Source: Geothrix sp.
GTDB taxonomy: Bacteria > Acidobacteriota > Holophagae > Holophagales > Holophagaceae
Reading direction: 5' to 3'
DNA length: 64,000 bases
NCBI GenBank assembly: GCA_019449415.1
Contig: JAGRPP010000018.1
Coordinates: 1-64,000, forward strand
Shown here one piece after another: positions 37,190 through 45,650 of this stretch. The position numbers and the translations under genes were made by a program. Each line of letters starts with the position of its first letter. Position 1 is the first letter of the stretch. A model generated the notes under the pieces. The model did not search any database and was not told the DNA's origin. It saw nothing but the letters and a program-made list of their open reading frames with translations.

Positions 37190-37771
37190 TCAGCCGTTGG
37201 GAGTCGCCCAGCGCGTGCCCGCCGGCACCTGGGGCTTGAAGACGCCGGGCTGGACCGAGACGGGAGTCTTCGGATCCAGCAGTTCCAGCCGCTGCTGGGC
37301 CCCGGTGGGATCAGTCCATTCGAGGGTACGCAGCAGGCCCTTGCTGCCCGTGGCCTTCAGCCCGGGCAGGCCCGGTTCCCGGGGCACCAGCTTCACCGCG
37401 TCGCTCCCGATGGATTCGGCACGATAGAGCTGGTTGATGCGGGCGGGATCCAGGAGGAGGCCCAGCAGGGGGAAATCGCGCACGGCCCGGGCCAACTCCA
37501 CCCGCTGGGCCGTGCGGGTGTCGGGGTCGTACTGCACGAGGTGGCGGCCGTCCGAGGTCACCCTCAGGCCCGAGTCGTAGGCCACGCGCAGCTTCCCGCC
37601 GCGGGCCAGCAGCAGCTCGCCTTCCCTCGCCAGCTTGCCGAAGACCGCGCTGTCGCTCTCCTGGCGGAACCGGCTGGCGAGGATCGGCACCTTGGGCAGG
37701 GCCGTCCACCACGCGGGCAGGGCCGCCGAAAGCGGGGTGATCAACACGGCGACGAGGGCGAACGCACGCAT
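37190..37771 (-). CDS. LolA-like outer-membrane lipoprotein carrier family protein
   Basis: A 193-residue exported protein: signal peptide (about 1-19, MRAFALVAVL onward), then a beta-rich LolA-like half-barrel with SRFRQESDSAVFGKLAREGEL, a GKLRVAYDSG strand and LVQYDPDTRTAQRVEL. LolA ferries lipoproteins across the periplasm; divergent members may instead carry glycolipids. The ATG at 37769-37771 begins the signal peptide. It starts 1 bp after the MglA-like gene stop and is probably cotranslated with it. Confidence 0.8.
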   Translation of the reverse strand: MRAFALVAVLITPLSAALPAWWTALPKVPILASRFRQESDSAVFGKLAREGELLLARGGKLRVAYDSGLRVTSDGRHLVQYDPDTRTAQRVELARAVRDFPLLGLLLDPARINQLYRAESIGSDAVKLVPREPGLPGLKATGSKGLLRTLEWTDPTGAQQRLELLDPKTPVSVQPGVFKPQVPAGTRWATPNG

Positions 37772-37772
37772 C

Positions 37773-39131
37773 TCAGCCCTGCTTGAGCTCAACGCTGAGC
37801 TTGGCGGTGCTGCCCTTGGCCGGAGCCGGACGATGAATCTGGCCTTCCGCCACCATCTGCCCCTTGAGGCGCACCTGCACGAAGATCTCGACCTCCTGGC
37901 CGTCGGTCTCGGATGGAACCTCCAACCGCAGCACCGAAGGTGCGCCCTGGCGCCCCACCTGCGTCAGCTCACCCATCAGGGAGGAAATGGCATCCTTGGA
38001 ATCCACGGTCTTGGGCCGGGGCGCGGGGCGCCGGGCCTCCACCTTCAGCGAGGCCAGGGCCGCCAGCGGATCCGCCTTCGGAGCGGGACGGGCCGCGGGA
38101 TGGGCCATGGGTCGAGCGGGGGCGGACGGAGTTGTAGCTGGAGCTGGAACTTCAGGAGCCGGTGGCATCTCGGGTGCAGCCGGAACGGGTTCTGAGGCCG
38201 GCAGGGCTACGATCTCGGGGAGGACTTCCATGTCCTCTTCATCCAGGACCAGGGACGAAGGAGGCAGATCATCCGCCTCATCCCCAGACAGGAAGGTGAT
38301 GCTGTCAGCCGCCGCAGGCAGCTCCGAGGCTGAGGGGGCATCGAGGAACTGGGGCGCCTCGATGTAGAGGCCCGTGTCATCGTCCTCATCGGGCAGCGGC
38401 ACGCTTCCGGGGGCCGAAGGCTGGGCGGCGGCCTCCATGTCGAGCAGATCCGTGACGGAGGGCAGGTCCGACAGGGTCAGCGCCTCCACGCCCGGCTGGG
38501 CCAGCGAGGCCGGCGCGGGGGCCTTGGGCGCCTGGGCTTCGCCCAGCACATGGGTCTTGATGTGCGACAGGGCGAGCTTGGTGACGCCGCGCAAGGTCTC
38601 GAACACGCCGGTGCCATCCGAAGCCACCGACTGGAAGCTGGGGAGTCCCCGGGCATTGAAGACCGATTCCAGCTGCTCGACGGAGACCACATTCTTCAGG
38701 TCCCGCTTGTTCCACTGAAAGACCACGGGGATGTCGTGGAGGTCCAGACCCAGCTCCCGGAGGTTCTCCTCCAGGTTCTGCCAGCTCTCCCGGCAGGCAT
38801 CGAGCATGGGCACCTGGCTGTCCACCACGAAGACGATGCCATCCACGCCCTTGAGCACAAGCTTGCGGGTGCTGTTGTAGAACACCTGCCCGGGCACGGT
38901 GTAGAGCTGGAGCTTGGTCTTGAAGCCGCCCACCATGCCCACATCCATGGGCAGCAGATCAAAGAACAGGGTGCGGTCCGTCTCAGTGTTAAGGCTCACC
39001 ATCTCGCCGCGCGCCTTCTGGCTCGTCTTGCCGTAGATGGTGTTGAGGTTGGTGGTTTTTCCACACAGGCCGGGCCCGTAGTAGACGATTTTCGCCGTCA
39101 TCTGCCGGGTGGCGTGGTTGAAGAACACCAT
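37773..39131 (-). CDS. MglA-like small GTPase with long C-terminal extension
   Basis: A 452-residue protein. The first 195 or so residues are an MglA-type Ras-like GTPase: P-loop GPGLCGKT (19-26), the MglA-specific TLFFDLLP (54-61) in place of the usual switch II lead, VPGQVFYN, and the base-specificity motif NKRDL. MglA sets cell polarity and controls gliding and pilus reversal in Myxococcus. Classical MglA ends near 195. Here an Ala/Pro/acidic, low-complexity region (about 200-380) and a small beta-rich C-terminal domain follow. No MglB (roadblock) gene is adjacent; a LolA-like gene is. Confidence 0.92.
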   Translation of the reverse strand: MVFFNHATRQMTAKIVYYGPGLCGKTTNLNTIYGKTSQKARGEMVSLNTETDRTLFFDLLPMDVGMVGGFKTKLQLYTVPGQVFYNSTRKLVLKGVDGIVFVVDSQVPMLDACRESWQNLEENLRELGLDLHDIPVVFQWNKRDLKNVVSVEQLESVFNARGLPSFQSVASDGTGVFETLRGVTKLALSHIKTHVLGEAQAPKAPAPASLAQPGVEALTLSDLPSVTDLLDMEAAAQPSAPGSVPLPDEDDDTGLYIEAPQFLDAPSASELPAAADSITFLSGDEADDLPPSSLVLDEEDMEVLPEIVALPASEPVPAAPEMPPAPEVPAPATTPSAPARPMAHPAARPAPKADPLAALASLKVEARRPAPRPKTVDSKDAISSLMGELTQVGRQGAPSVLRLEVPSETDGQEVEIFVQVRLKGQMVAEGQIHRPAPAKGSTAKLSVELKQG

Positions 39132-39149
39132 TCCTGAACCTCTTGGTAG

Positions 39150-39181
39150 AAAAAAGTTTAGCCCGGAAATCCATCCGGGCT
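39150..39181 (-). terminator. Intrinsic terminator of the peroxiredoxin gene
   Basis: On the minus strand AGCCCGGA and TCCGGGCT (39174-39181 and 39160-39167) form a perfect 8-bp stem with a 6-nt loop, followed four bases later by six T residues. It separates the peroxiredoxin gene from the MglA-like gene downstream. Confidence 0.75.
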
Positions 39182-39207
39182 CAATGCAAATGCAGGATTT
39201 CCCGACC

Positions 39208-39720
<513 letters not shown>

Positions 39721-39766
39721 GCGAGCCTCCAGGAAGATGGTGGAGTGTGGCACCATCGGCTCTTCG

Positions 39767-40813
39767 ATGGGAGTTCTGGCCTTGGACAAGACGGTTCGCA
39801 TCGCCCTCATCCCCGGCGACGGCGTCGGCCCGGAGGTCCTGGCCGAGGCTGTTCCCTGCCTGGCCTGGGCCCGGTCCCGGGGGCGGAACCTCGAGACCCT
39901 GCCCCTCCCCTACGGCGCGGACCACTTCCTCCGCACGGGAGAGACCCTCCCTAGCTCCGCCTTTGCCGAGCTGCGCGATGGTTGCGACGCCATTCTCTTC
40001 GGGGCCGTGGGGGACCCGCGGGTGCCGGACGGCCGCCATGCGGAGGAGATCCTGCTGCGCCTCCGCCAGGGCCTGGACTTGACGGTGAACTTCCGCCCCT
40101 GCAAGCCCCGGGTGCGGCGGAGTGGCCCGGCCCTCGACATCGAGGTCTTCCGCGAGAACACGGAGGGTCCCTACTGCCTGCAGGGTTCCACGGAGCCGGG
40201 CCGCGCCATCGACCTGGCCGTGCACACGGAACCAGCCGTCCGGCGCCTCCTGGAGGCCGCCTTCCTCCGCGCCCGCGCGCGCGGCTGCACCCTGACCCTG
40301 GCCCACAAGGCCAATGTACTGAAGCACGGCCATGGGCTCTGGGTGCGCGTCTTCCAGGACCTGCAGAGAACCTTCCCGGAGGTGCCCGCCAAAGGCATGC
40401 ATGCGGATGCCCTGCTCTGCGCGCTGGTGCAGGATCCGGGCCCCTTCGGGGTGATCGCCGCGGACAACTACCTGGGCGACCTCATCAGCGACCTCACGGC
40501 GGCCTTCGTCGGCGGCATGGGCGTGGCGCCTTCCCTGAGTTGGGCCCCGCACCGGCCCCACCGCTGCTCCGCCCTGGCCGAACCGGTACACGGCTCGGCT
40601 CCCGACCTCGCCGGGCAGGGCCTGGCCAATCCTGTGGGCATGCTCCTTAGCACCGCCCTGCTCTTCCGGCACCTGGGCTGGGAGCCGGAGGCAGGCGCGC
40701 TGGAAACGGCTGTGGCGGACGCCCTCGAAGCCGGCGCCAGGACCCGGGACCTCGGAGGCAACCTGGGCACGGTGGCGATGGGCGCGGCCATCCGCGACCA
40801 CCTACCCCGGTAG
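39767..40813 (+). CDS. Isocitrate/isopropylmalate dehydrogenase family protein
   Basis: A 348-residue NAD(P)-dependent beta-decarboxylating dehydrogenase. It has GDGVGPEV near the N-terminus, the substrate motif FRENTEGPY, a catalytic Lys in LAHKANVLK and metal-binding Asp residues in ADNYLGDLISDLTAA. The C-terminal EPVHGSAPDLAG is a family signature. The FRENTEG form is closer to isocitrate/homoisocitrate enzymes than to the RELTGG of LeuB, so LeuB is not the best call. Start ATG 39767 is tentative; TTG at 39782 is an alternative. No leu or TCA genes adjoin it. Confidence 0.87.
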   Translation: MGVLALDKTVRIALIPGDGVGPEVLAEAVPCLAWARSRGRNLETLPLPYGADHFLRTGETLPSSAFAELRDGCDAILFGAVGDPRVPDGRHAEEILLRLRQGLDLTVNFRPCKPRVRRSGPALDIEVFRENTEGPYCLQGSTEPGRAIDLAVHTEPAVRRLLEAAFLRARARGCTLTLAHKANVLKHGHGLWVRVFQDLQRTFPEVPAKGMHADALLCALVQDPGPFGVIAADNYLGDLISDLTAAFVGGMGVAPSLSWAPHRPHRCSALAEPVHGSAPDLAGQGLANPVGMLLSTALLFRHLGWEPEAGALETAVADALEAGARTRDLGGNLGTVAMGAAIRDHLPR

Positions 40814-40858
40814 GCAGCCTCAAGGTTTCCTCAGCGGTGTCTCGTCAGCGGCGTTTCG

Positions 40859-41512
40859 TCAGCAGCTGCGCATGACGCCCACGAGGAGCCCCTGGATGTC
40901 GATGCGCTGGGGCGGATAGCAGCGGGGCTGGAGCTCGGGATTGTGGGGGATCAGCCACACGCCCTTGGCGTCCCTCCGGAATTCCTTGAGGGTCACTTCC
41001 TCACGGTCGATGAGCGCCACCACGCGATCCCCGTTGCGGTACTCGCCCTTGCGCTGCAGGACCACCAGGTCACCGTCCAGGATGGCGTCATCCACCATGG
41101 AGTCGCCCCGGACGCGCAGCACGAAGAGCTCATCCCGCTGGCGGTGGATGCTGTTGGGCACCTCGATGGGCAGGGCCCGGCTCTCCGGCAGGATGGGGGA
41201 ACCGGCGGCCACATCACCGCAGAAGGGGAAAATCTTCATAGCGGGTACCGGCTCAGGGCGCTCGCTTCGCGGCGCGGGCCCCTCGGCCCCGGTACCCGCG
41301 GCCACCACGAGGTTATTGCCCTTGCCGTGGCTGCGGACCAGGAAGCCCTTGTCCATGAGGTGCTGGACATGCTTGTGGATGGTGGACACCGCACTGGAAC
41401 CCACCCCCTTGGCGATTTCCGCCAGCGTGGGGCTGCGTCCTTCCGCCTGTACGAAGGTGCGGATGAACTTCAGCACGGCCTGCTGTCGCTTGGTGAGGTC
41501 ACTGGCTTTCAT
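40859..41512 (-). CDS. lexA: LexA repressor
   Basis: A 217-residue SOS repressor. The N-terminal winged helix is LTKRQQAVLKFIRTFVQ through STIHKHVQHLMDKG. The autocleavage site Ala103-Gly104 is in DVAAGSP. The catalytic Ser is Ser138 in RGDSMVDD and the Lys is Lys176 in EEVTLKEF. A linker of about 25 residues is longer than in E. coli. The start has GGAG 3-4 nt upstream. LexA normally represses itself and DNA-repair genes; I could not identify the operator with confidence. Confidence 0.95.
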   Translation of the reverse strand: MKASDLTKRQQAVLKFIRTFVQAEGRSPTLAEIAKGVGSSAVSTIHKHVQHLMDKGFLVRSHGKGNNLVVAAGTGAEGPAPRSERPEPVPAMKIFPFCGDVAAGSPILPESRALPIEVPNSIHRQRDELFVLRVRGDSMVDDAILDGDLVVLQRKGEYRNGDRVVALIDREEVTLKEFRRDAKGVWLIPHNPELQPRCYPPQRIDIQGLLVGVMRSC

Positions 41513-41703
41513 GGCTCCAAGGTAAGAGCCGATCCCGGGGTCGTCAATCCCTTTTTTTTCGCTTTATTTCAGACCCGCCGGATCCTCCCTTCCATTACCT
41601 TTCCTGGATGGCCCTGAGAGCGTCTGCCATACTGGACGATGGCGTGGCGGGCCAAGCATTTACGCCCTCTTCGTCGCCATTGCCCCGATGAGAAAGGAGT
41701 CCT

Positions 41704-43527
41704 ATGACTGCCACCCTCGCCGCCCCTGCCACCTCCGGAGGAGCGAAAACCAGGATCAATGATTTTTCCATCCAGGTGGCCACGGTCAACGGATCGGGTT
41801 CACAGACGGCGAACACGGTTCTGCTGCGCGCCATCTTCCAGATGGGCGTGCTCGTCAGCGGCAAGAACCTCTTCCCCTCGAACATCGCGGGCCTGCCCAC
41901 CTGGTTCACCATCCGCGCCAGCGCCAAGGGCTATGTGGCCCGCAAGGCCAGCAACGAGATGCTGATCCTGATGAATCCCGAGACCGCCAAGGACGACATC
42001 GCCAAGGCCGACCCCGGGGCGCTGGTGATCTACGATGAGCCCCTGCAGCTCGACAAGCTCCGCAGCGACCTGGCCTACATCCCCGTGCCTTTCCAGAAGC
42101 TCGTGACGGCCTCCTGCCCCGAGCCCAAGCTCCACAAGCTGGTGAAGAACATGATCTATGTGGGCGTGGCCGCCCGCCTGCTCGGCATCGACATGGAGGA
42201 GGTCAAGAAGGCCATCGCCAAGCAGCTGAAGGGCAAGGCCAAGGCCGTCGAGCTCAACCAGACCGCCTGCATGGCCGGCTACGACTGGGCCATGGAGAAT
42301 CTCGAGGACCAGGACCACATCAAGGTCATCCGCGACAACAAGACCCAGGGCCTCATCATCGTCGACGGCAACGAGGCCTGTGCCCTGGGCGCGCTCTTTG
42401 CCGGCGTGACCGTGGTGGGCTGGTATCCCATCACGCCCGCCTCCAGCCTGGTCGAGACCTTCATCGAATACGCCGAGGAGTACCGCAAGGATCCCAAGAC
42501 CGGCAAGTCCACCGTGGCCATCGTGCAGATGGAGGACGAGCTCGCCTCCGCGGGCGTCGTGCTCTCGGCGGGATGGGCCGGCGCCCGCTCCATGACTTCC
42601 ACCGCGGGCCCCGGCATCTCGCTGATGAGCGAGTTCATCGGCATGGGCTACTATGTGGAGGCCCCGGGCGTCTTCTTCAATGTGGCCCGCACGGGCCCCA
42701 GCACCGGCCTTCCCACCCGCACCCAGCAGTCTGATGTGGAGCTCTGCGCCAAGGCCAGCCACGGGGATACCCAGCACATCAACCTCTACCCCGGGACCAT
42801 GGAGGAGTGCTTTCAGTTCTCCTACGATGCCTTCGACCTGGCCGAGCGCTTCCAGACGCCGATCTTCGTCGTCACCGACCTCGACCTCGGCATGCAGAAC
42901 TGGTCCTCCAAGCCCTTCGCCTACCCCACCAAGCCCTATGACCGGGGCAAGGTGCTCAACCAGCAGCAGCTCGCTGACATGCAGGACTGGGGCCGCTACA
43001 AGGATGTGGACGGCGACGGCATCTGCTACCGCTCCCTGCCCGGCACGCCCGGCGGCAAGGGCGCCTACTTCACCCGCGGGTCGGGGCACAACGCCTATGC
43101 CCAGTACTCCGAGAAGCCCGAGGACTACCTCGCCGTGGTGGATCGCCTGAAGCGGAAGTACGAGACCGCCAAGACCCATGTGCCCGGCCCCGTCTTCCGC
43201 AACCTGGGGTCCGACAAGGGCGTCCTGGCCTTCGGCTCCAGCGATCCCGCTGTCATCGAGGCCCAGGACATCCTGGCCGAGGCCGGCCTCAAGACCGACT
43301 ACCTCCGCCTGCGCGCCCTGCCCTTCACCGCCGAGATCGATGCCTTCGTGAAGGAGAAGAAGGTCGTCTACATCGTCGAGCAGAACCGCGATGGCCAGAT
43401 GGCCAACCTCTTCCGCGAGACCTATCCCGAGTACGCCACCAAGTTCAAGAGCGTCCTCCACTACGACGGCCACGCCATCGACGCCAAGTGCATCGTGGAT
43501 CAGATCACCGCCTTCGAGCAGAAGTAA
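41704..43527 (+). CDS. korA: 2-oxoacid:ferredoxin oxidoreductase, fused gamma-alpha subunit
   Basis: A 607-residue subunit. Residues about 15-190 are the gamma domain (FSIQVATVNGSGSQTANTVLL start), joined to the alpha pyrimidine-binding domain (VVGWYPITPASSLVETF near 240) and the C-terminal core domain. The fused layout marks the two-subunit KorAB class that oxidatively decarboxylates 2-oxoglutarate (or pyruvate-like acids) to acyl-CoA with ferredoxin. The strong ribosome site AAAGGAG precedes the ATG. It pairs with korB 10 bp downstream. The exact acid is not determined by sequence alone. Confidence 0.93.
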   Translation: MTATLAAPATSGGAKTRINDFSIQVATVNGSGSQTANTVLLRAIFQMGVLVSGKNLFPSNIAGLPTWFTIRASAKGYVARKASNEMLILMNPETAKDDIAKADPGALVIYDEPLQLDKLRSDLAYIPVPFQKLVTASCPEPKLHKLVKNMIYVGVAARLLGIDMEEVKKAIAKQLKGKAKAVELNQTACMAGYDWAMENLEDQDHIKVIRDNKTQGLIIVDGNEACALGALFAGVTVVGWYPITPASSLVETFIEYAEEYRKDPKTGKSTVAIVQMEDELASAGVVLSAGWAGARSMTSTAGPGISLMSEFIGMGYYVEAPGVFFNVARTGPSTGLPTRTQQSDVELCAKASHGDTQHINLYPGTMEECFQFSYDAFDLAERFQTPIFVVTDLDLGMQNWSSKPFAYPTKPYDRGKVLNQQQLADMQDWGRYKDVDGDGICYRSLPGTPGGKGAYFTRGSGHNAYAQYSEKPEDYLAVVDRLKRKYETAKTHVPGPVFRNLGSDKGVLAFGSSDPAVIEAQDILAEAGLKTDYLRLRALPFTAEIDAFVKEKKVVYIVEQNRDGQMANLFRETYPEYATKFKSVLHYDGHAIDAKCIVDQITAFEQK

Positions 43528-43537
43528 GGAGCCGACC

Positions 43538-44593
43538 ATGACCACCGCCACCCCTTCCGCTCCCAATCCGCCGGCCACCCCGACCAACAAGCTCGGCTTC
43601 ACCAAGCAGGACTATGTGGGCTCCAAGTCCACCCTCTGCGCGGGCTGCGGCCACGACGCCATCACGGCCCAGATCATCAACGCCGCCTTCGAGTCCAACC
43701 TCGAGGGCTATCGCGTCACCAAATACTCCGGCATCGGCTGCTCCTCCAAAACGCCCGCCTACTTCATCAACCAGGGCTGGGGCTTCAACAGCGTCCATGG
43801 CCGCATGCCCTCCATCGCCACCGGCGCCTCGCTGGCCAACCGGAACCTCATCAACATCGGCATCTCCGGTGACGGCGATTCCATGTCCATCGGCATGGGC
43901 CAGTTCGTCCACGCGGTGCGGCGCAACATCCCGATGATCTACATCATTGAGGACAACGGCGTCTACGGCCTCACCAAGGGCCAGTTCTCCGCCACCGCCG
44001 ACAAGGGCTCCCACCTCAAGAGCGGTGCCGTGAACGACCTGCCCCCCATCGATCCCTGCACTCTGGCCATCGAGCTGGGCTGCGGCTTCGTGGCCCGTTG
44101 CTTCTCCGGCAACCCGAAGCAGCTGAACACCATCCTCAAGGCCGCCTTCGCGTATGAAGGCACCGTGGTGCTCGACATCATCAGCCCCTGCGTCACCTTC
44201 AACAACCACGACGCGTCGACCCGCTCCTACAAGCATGTGAAGGACCACGATTTCCCCCTCCACGACCTGGGCTTCATCCAGTATTCCGAAGTCGAGGATG
44301 TGGAGATCCCCGCCGGGCAGACCGAGATCGTCACCTTCCCCGACGGCTCCAAGGTCGCCATCAAGGCCACGCATGAGGGCTACGACCCCACGGATCGCTT
44401 CGGCGCCATGAAGGCCGTCCACGAATCCATGGCCAAGGGCGAGTTCCTCACGGGCCTGCTCTACATCAACCCCACCCAGCCCCCCCTGCCCCAGGTGCTG
44501 AACCTGGTGGACGAGCCCCTGAACAGCCTCGGCGAGGCCCAGCTGAAGCCCAGCGAGGCCACCCTCAACGAGATCATGCAGACCCTGATGTAG
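43538..44593 (+). CDS. korB: 2-oxoacid:ferredoxin oxidoreductase, beta subunit
   Basis: A 351-residue subunit that binds thiamine diphosphate and the proximal 4Fe-4S cluster. The TPP motif is GISGDGDSMSIGMGQFVHAV, followed by EDNGVYGLTKGQ. Cysteines for the cluster are in TLCAGCGHD, in IGCSSKTP and later in FARCFSG-like positions. The LTKGQ motif is typical of 2-oxoglutarate-type enzymes. The gene starts 10 bp after korA with an AAGGAG site. No separate ferredoxin or delta subunit gene follows. Confidence 0.93.
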   Translation: MTTATPSAPNPPATPTNKLGFTKQDYVGSKSTLCAGCGHDAITAQIINAAFESNLEGYRVTKYSGIGCSSKTPAYFINQGWGFNSVHGRMPSIATGASLANRNLINIGISGDGDSMSIGMGQFVHAVRRNIPMIYIIEDNGVYGLTKGQFSATADKGSHLKSGAVNDLPPIDPCTLAIELGCGFVARCFSGNPKQLNTILKAAFAYEGTVVLDIISPCVTFNNHDASTRSYKHVKDHDFPLHDLGFIQYSEVEDVEIPAGQTEIVTFPDGSKVAIKATHEGYDPTDRFGAMKAVHESMAKGEFLTGLLYINPTQPPLPQVLNLVDEPLNSLGEAQLKPSEATLNEIMQTLM

Positions 44594-44634
44594 GTCCCGA
44601 ATCAAAGGCTGGCCGGCACCCCGCCGGTCGGCCA

Positions 44635-44662
44635 TTGACGCCGAATGCCGGCCCGTTAGACT
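44635..44662 (+). promoter_or_regulatory. Promoter of tRNA-Ala
   Basis: TTGACG at 44635-44640 and TAGACT at 44657-44662, spaced 16 bp, lie 10 bp upstream of the mature tRNA 5' end. A GC hairpin (about 44612-44628) before it may separate it from korB transcription. Confidence 0.75.
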
Positions 44663-44672
44663 AAAGGTTCAT

Positions 44673-44748
44673 GGGCCTGTAGCTCAGCTGGGAGAGCGCT
44701 GCGTTCGCAATGCAGAGGTCGTCAGTTCGATCCTGATCAGGTCCACCA
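44673..44748 (+). tRNA. tRNA-Ala (anticodon CGC)
   Basis: A 76-nt cloverleaf including encoded CCA. The acceptor stem GGGCCTG/CAGGTCC contains the G3-U70 wobble pair that identifies alanine tRNAs. The D-arm is GCTC...GAGC, and the anticodon loop TTCGCAA gives CGC, reading GCG codons. A TTCGATC T-loop follows. Promoter and terminator flank it closely, so it is a single-tRNA unit. Confidence 0.97.
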
Positions 44749-44752
44749 AATG

Positions 44753-44780
44753 AGCCCCCTGAGATATCAGGGGGCTTTTT
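44753..44780 (+). terminator. Intrinsic terminator of tRNA-Ala
   Basis: AGCCCCCTGA (44753-44762) pairs perfectly with TCAGGGGGCT (44767-44776) around a GATA loop and is followed by a run of T ending at 44780. It starts 5 nt after the tRNA. Confidence 0.95.
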
Positions 44781-44841
44781 GCATGCAGCCAGCACGCTCC
44801 CATGACAGGAGCGGGAGAGCAGCCTCCCCCCCGCCTGAAGG

Positions 44842-45603
44842 TCAGGCCGTCGCGCTTGGGACGCCTTTGGGGCTCTCCAGGGGCGTTCCCGGTTTCTCGG
44901 CGGCCACCAGGCAGTTTCCCAAGCCATGGCCGCCCTCCCCTGGCACCGGAAGGATGGAAAGGCCAGCCTCCCGCAGGTCCCCGTGCACCTCGGCCAGGGA
45001 GCGCCAGTGCACGCTCGGCGCCTGATTCCATCCAAACCCGACCGCCAGTTGCTCGCAGAACCTTGTCACCCTCGCCATCCCCCCGGCGCGGCCATCCATC
45101 ACGCGAAGCAGCAGCCGGCCGCCCGCCGGGAGGTGCGCGCCGATGCGGAGCAGCAGAGCCCGTTGCCGCTCCGGAACGAAGTAATGGAGGACATCCAGCG
45201 CCGAAATCACGGTGCATTCGGGCCAGGCTTCCGTCCACAGATCGCCGCACACCACCCGGATCGCAGGCTTCCCTTCGGCCAACCGCTGAGCGAACCGGGC
45301 TTTGGGTCGGTCCCACTCGATGCCGAAGGTTTCGTTCCCCAGACCTCGCGCCTCCAGCAACATGCCCAGGAGGCCCACGCCGCAGCCCAGATCAAGGACC
45401 TTCGCCCCCGCAGGTATTAAGGGCAGGGCCGCTTCGTAGAGGTGATCCATCCGGACCTTCCTACCCGCGTACCCGCCCAGCCAGCGTTCGCCGGTCCTCC
45501 CCGCACGGGCCAGCCTCACCACCACCTCGGCGATGGACGCCTGGGTGCGATCCGACGCTGGAGCGATGGGAATGATGGGGTCGATGGCCTGCGGTCGATT
45601 CAC
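44842..45603 (-). CDS. Class I SAM-dependent methyltransferase
   Basis: A protein of about 253 residues with the SAM-binding motif VLDLGCGVGLLGMLLE, an acidic strand-2 end (FGIEWDR) and a CGDLW/ISALDVLHYF segment typical of small-molecule methyltransferases. The substrate is unknown. The start is uncertain: GTG at 45603 has an AGGA site 8 nt upstream, while ATG at 45639 lacks one and lies 11 bp after the upstream ATPase stop. The gene follows the P-type ATPase on the same strand and may be cotranscribed. Confidence 0.82.
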   Translation of the reverse strand: MNRPQAIDPIIPIAPASDRTQASIAEVVVRLARAGRTGERWLGGYAGRKVRMDHLYEAALPLIPAGAKVLDLGCGVGLLGMLLEARGLGNETFGIEWDRPKARFAQRLAEGKPAIRVVCGDLWTEAWPECTVISALDVLHYFVPERQRALLLRIGAHLPAGGRLLLRVMDGRAGGMARVTRFCEQLAVGFGWNQAPSVHWRSLAEVHGDLREAGLSILPVPGEGGHGLGNCLVAAEKPGTPLESPKGVPSATA

Positions 45604-45650
45604 GGGTGCATTCCTATCAGGGAGAAGGGCCTGCCCCATCCGAACATGGA

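Noticed and set aside
40832..40865. Two and a half copies of a 14-bp tandem repeat (CAGCGGTGTCTCGT type) at the end of lexA
   Set aside because: Short, imperfect and at a convergent gene end; more likely slippage than function.
41519..41547. TTGACG-17-TACCTT promoter for lexA
   Set aside because: Hexamers and spacing are good, but transcription would start at or after the ribosome site GGAG, so it cannot give a normal mRNA. Another start is more likely.
41800..43605. 601-codon open frame antisense to korA
   Set aside because: Same reason: korA is unambiguous, and the reverse frame is low-complexity Val/Gly/Leu.
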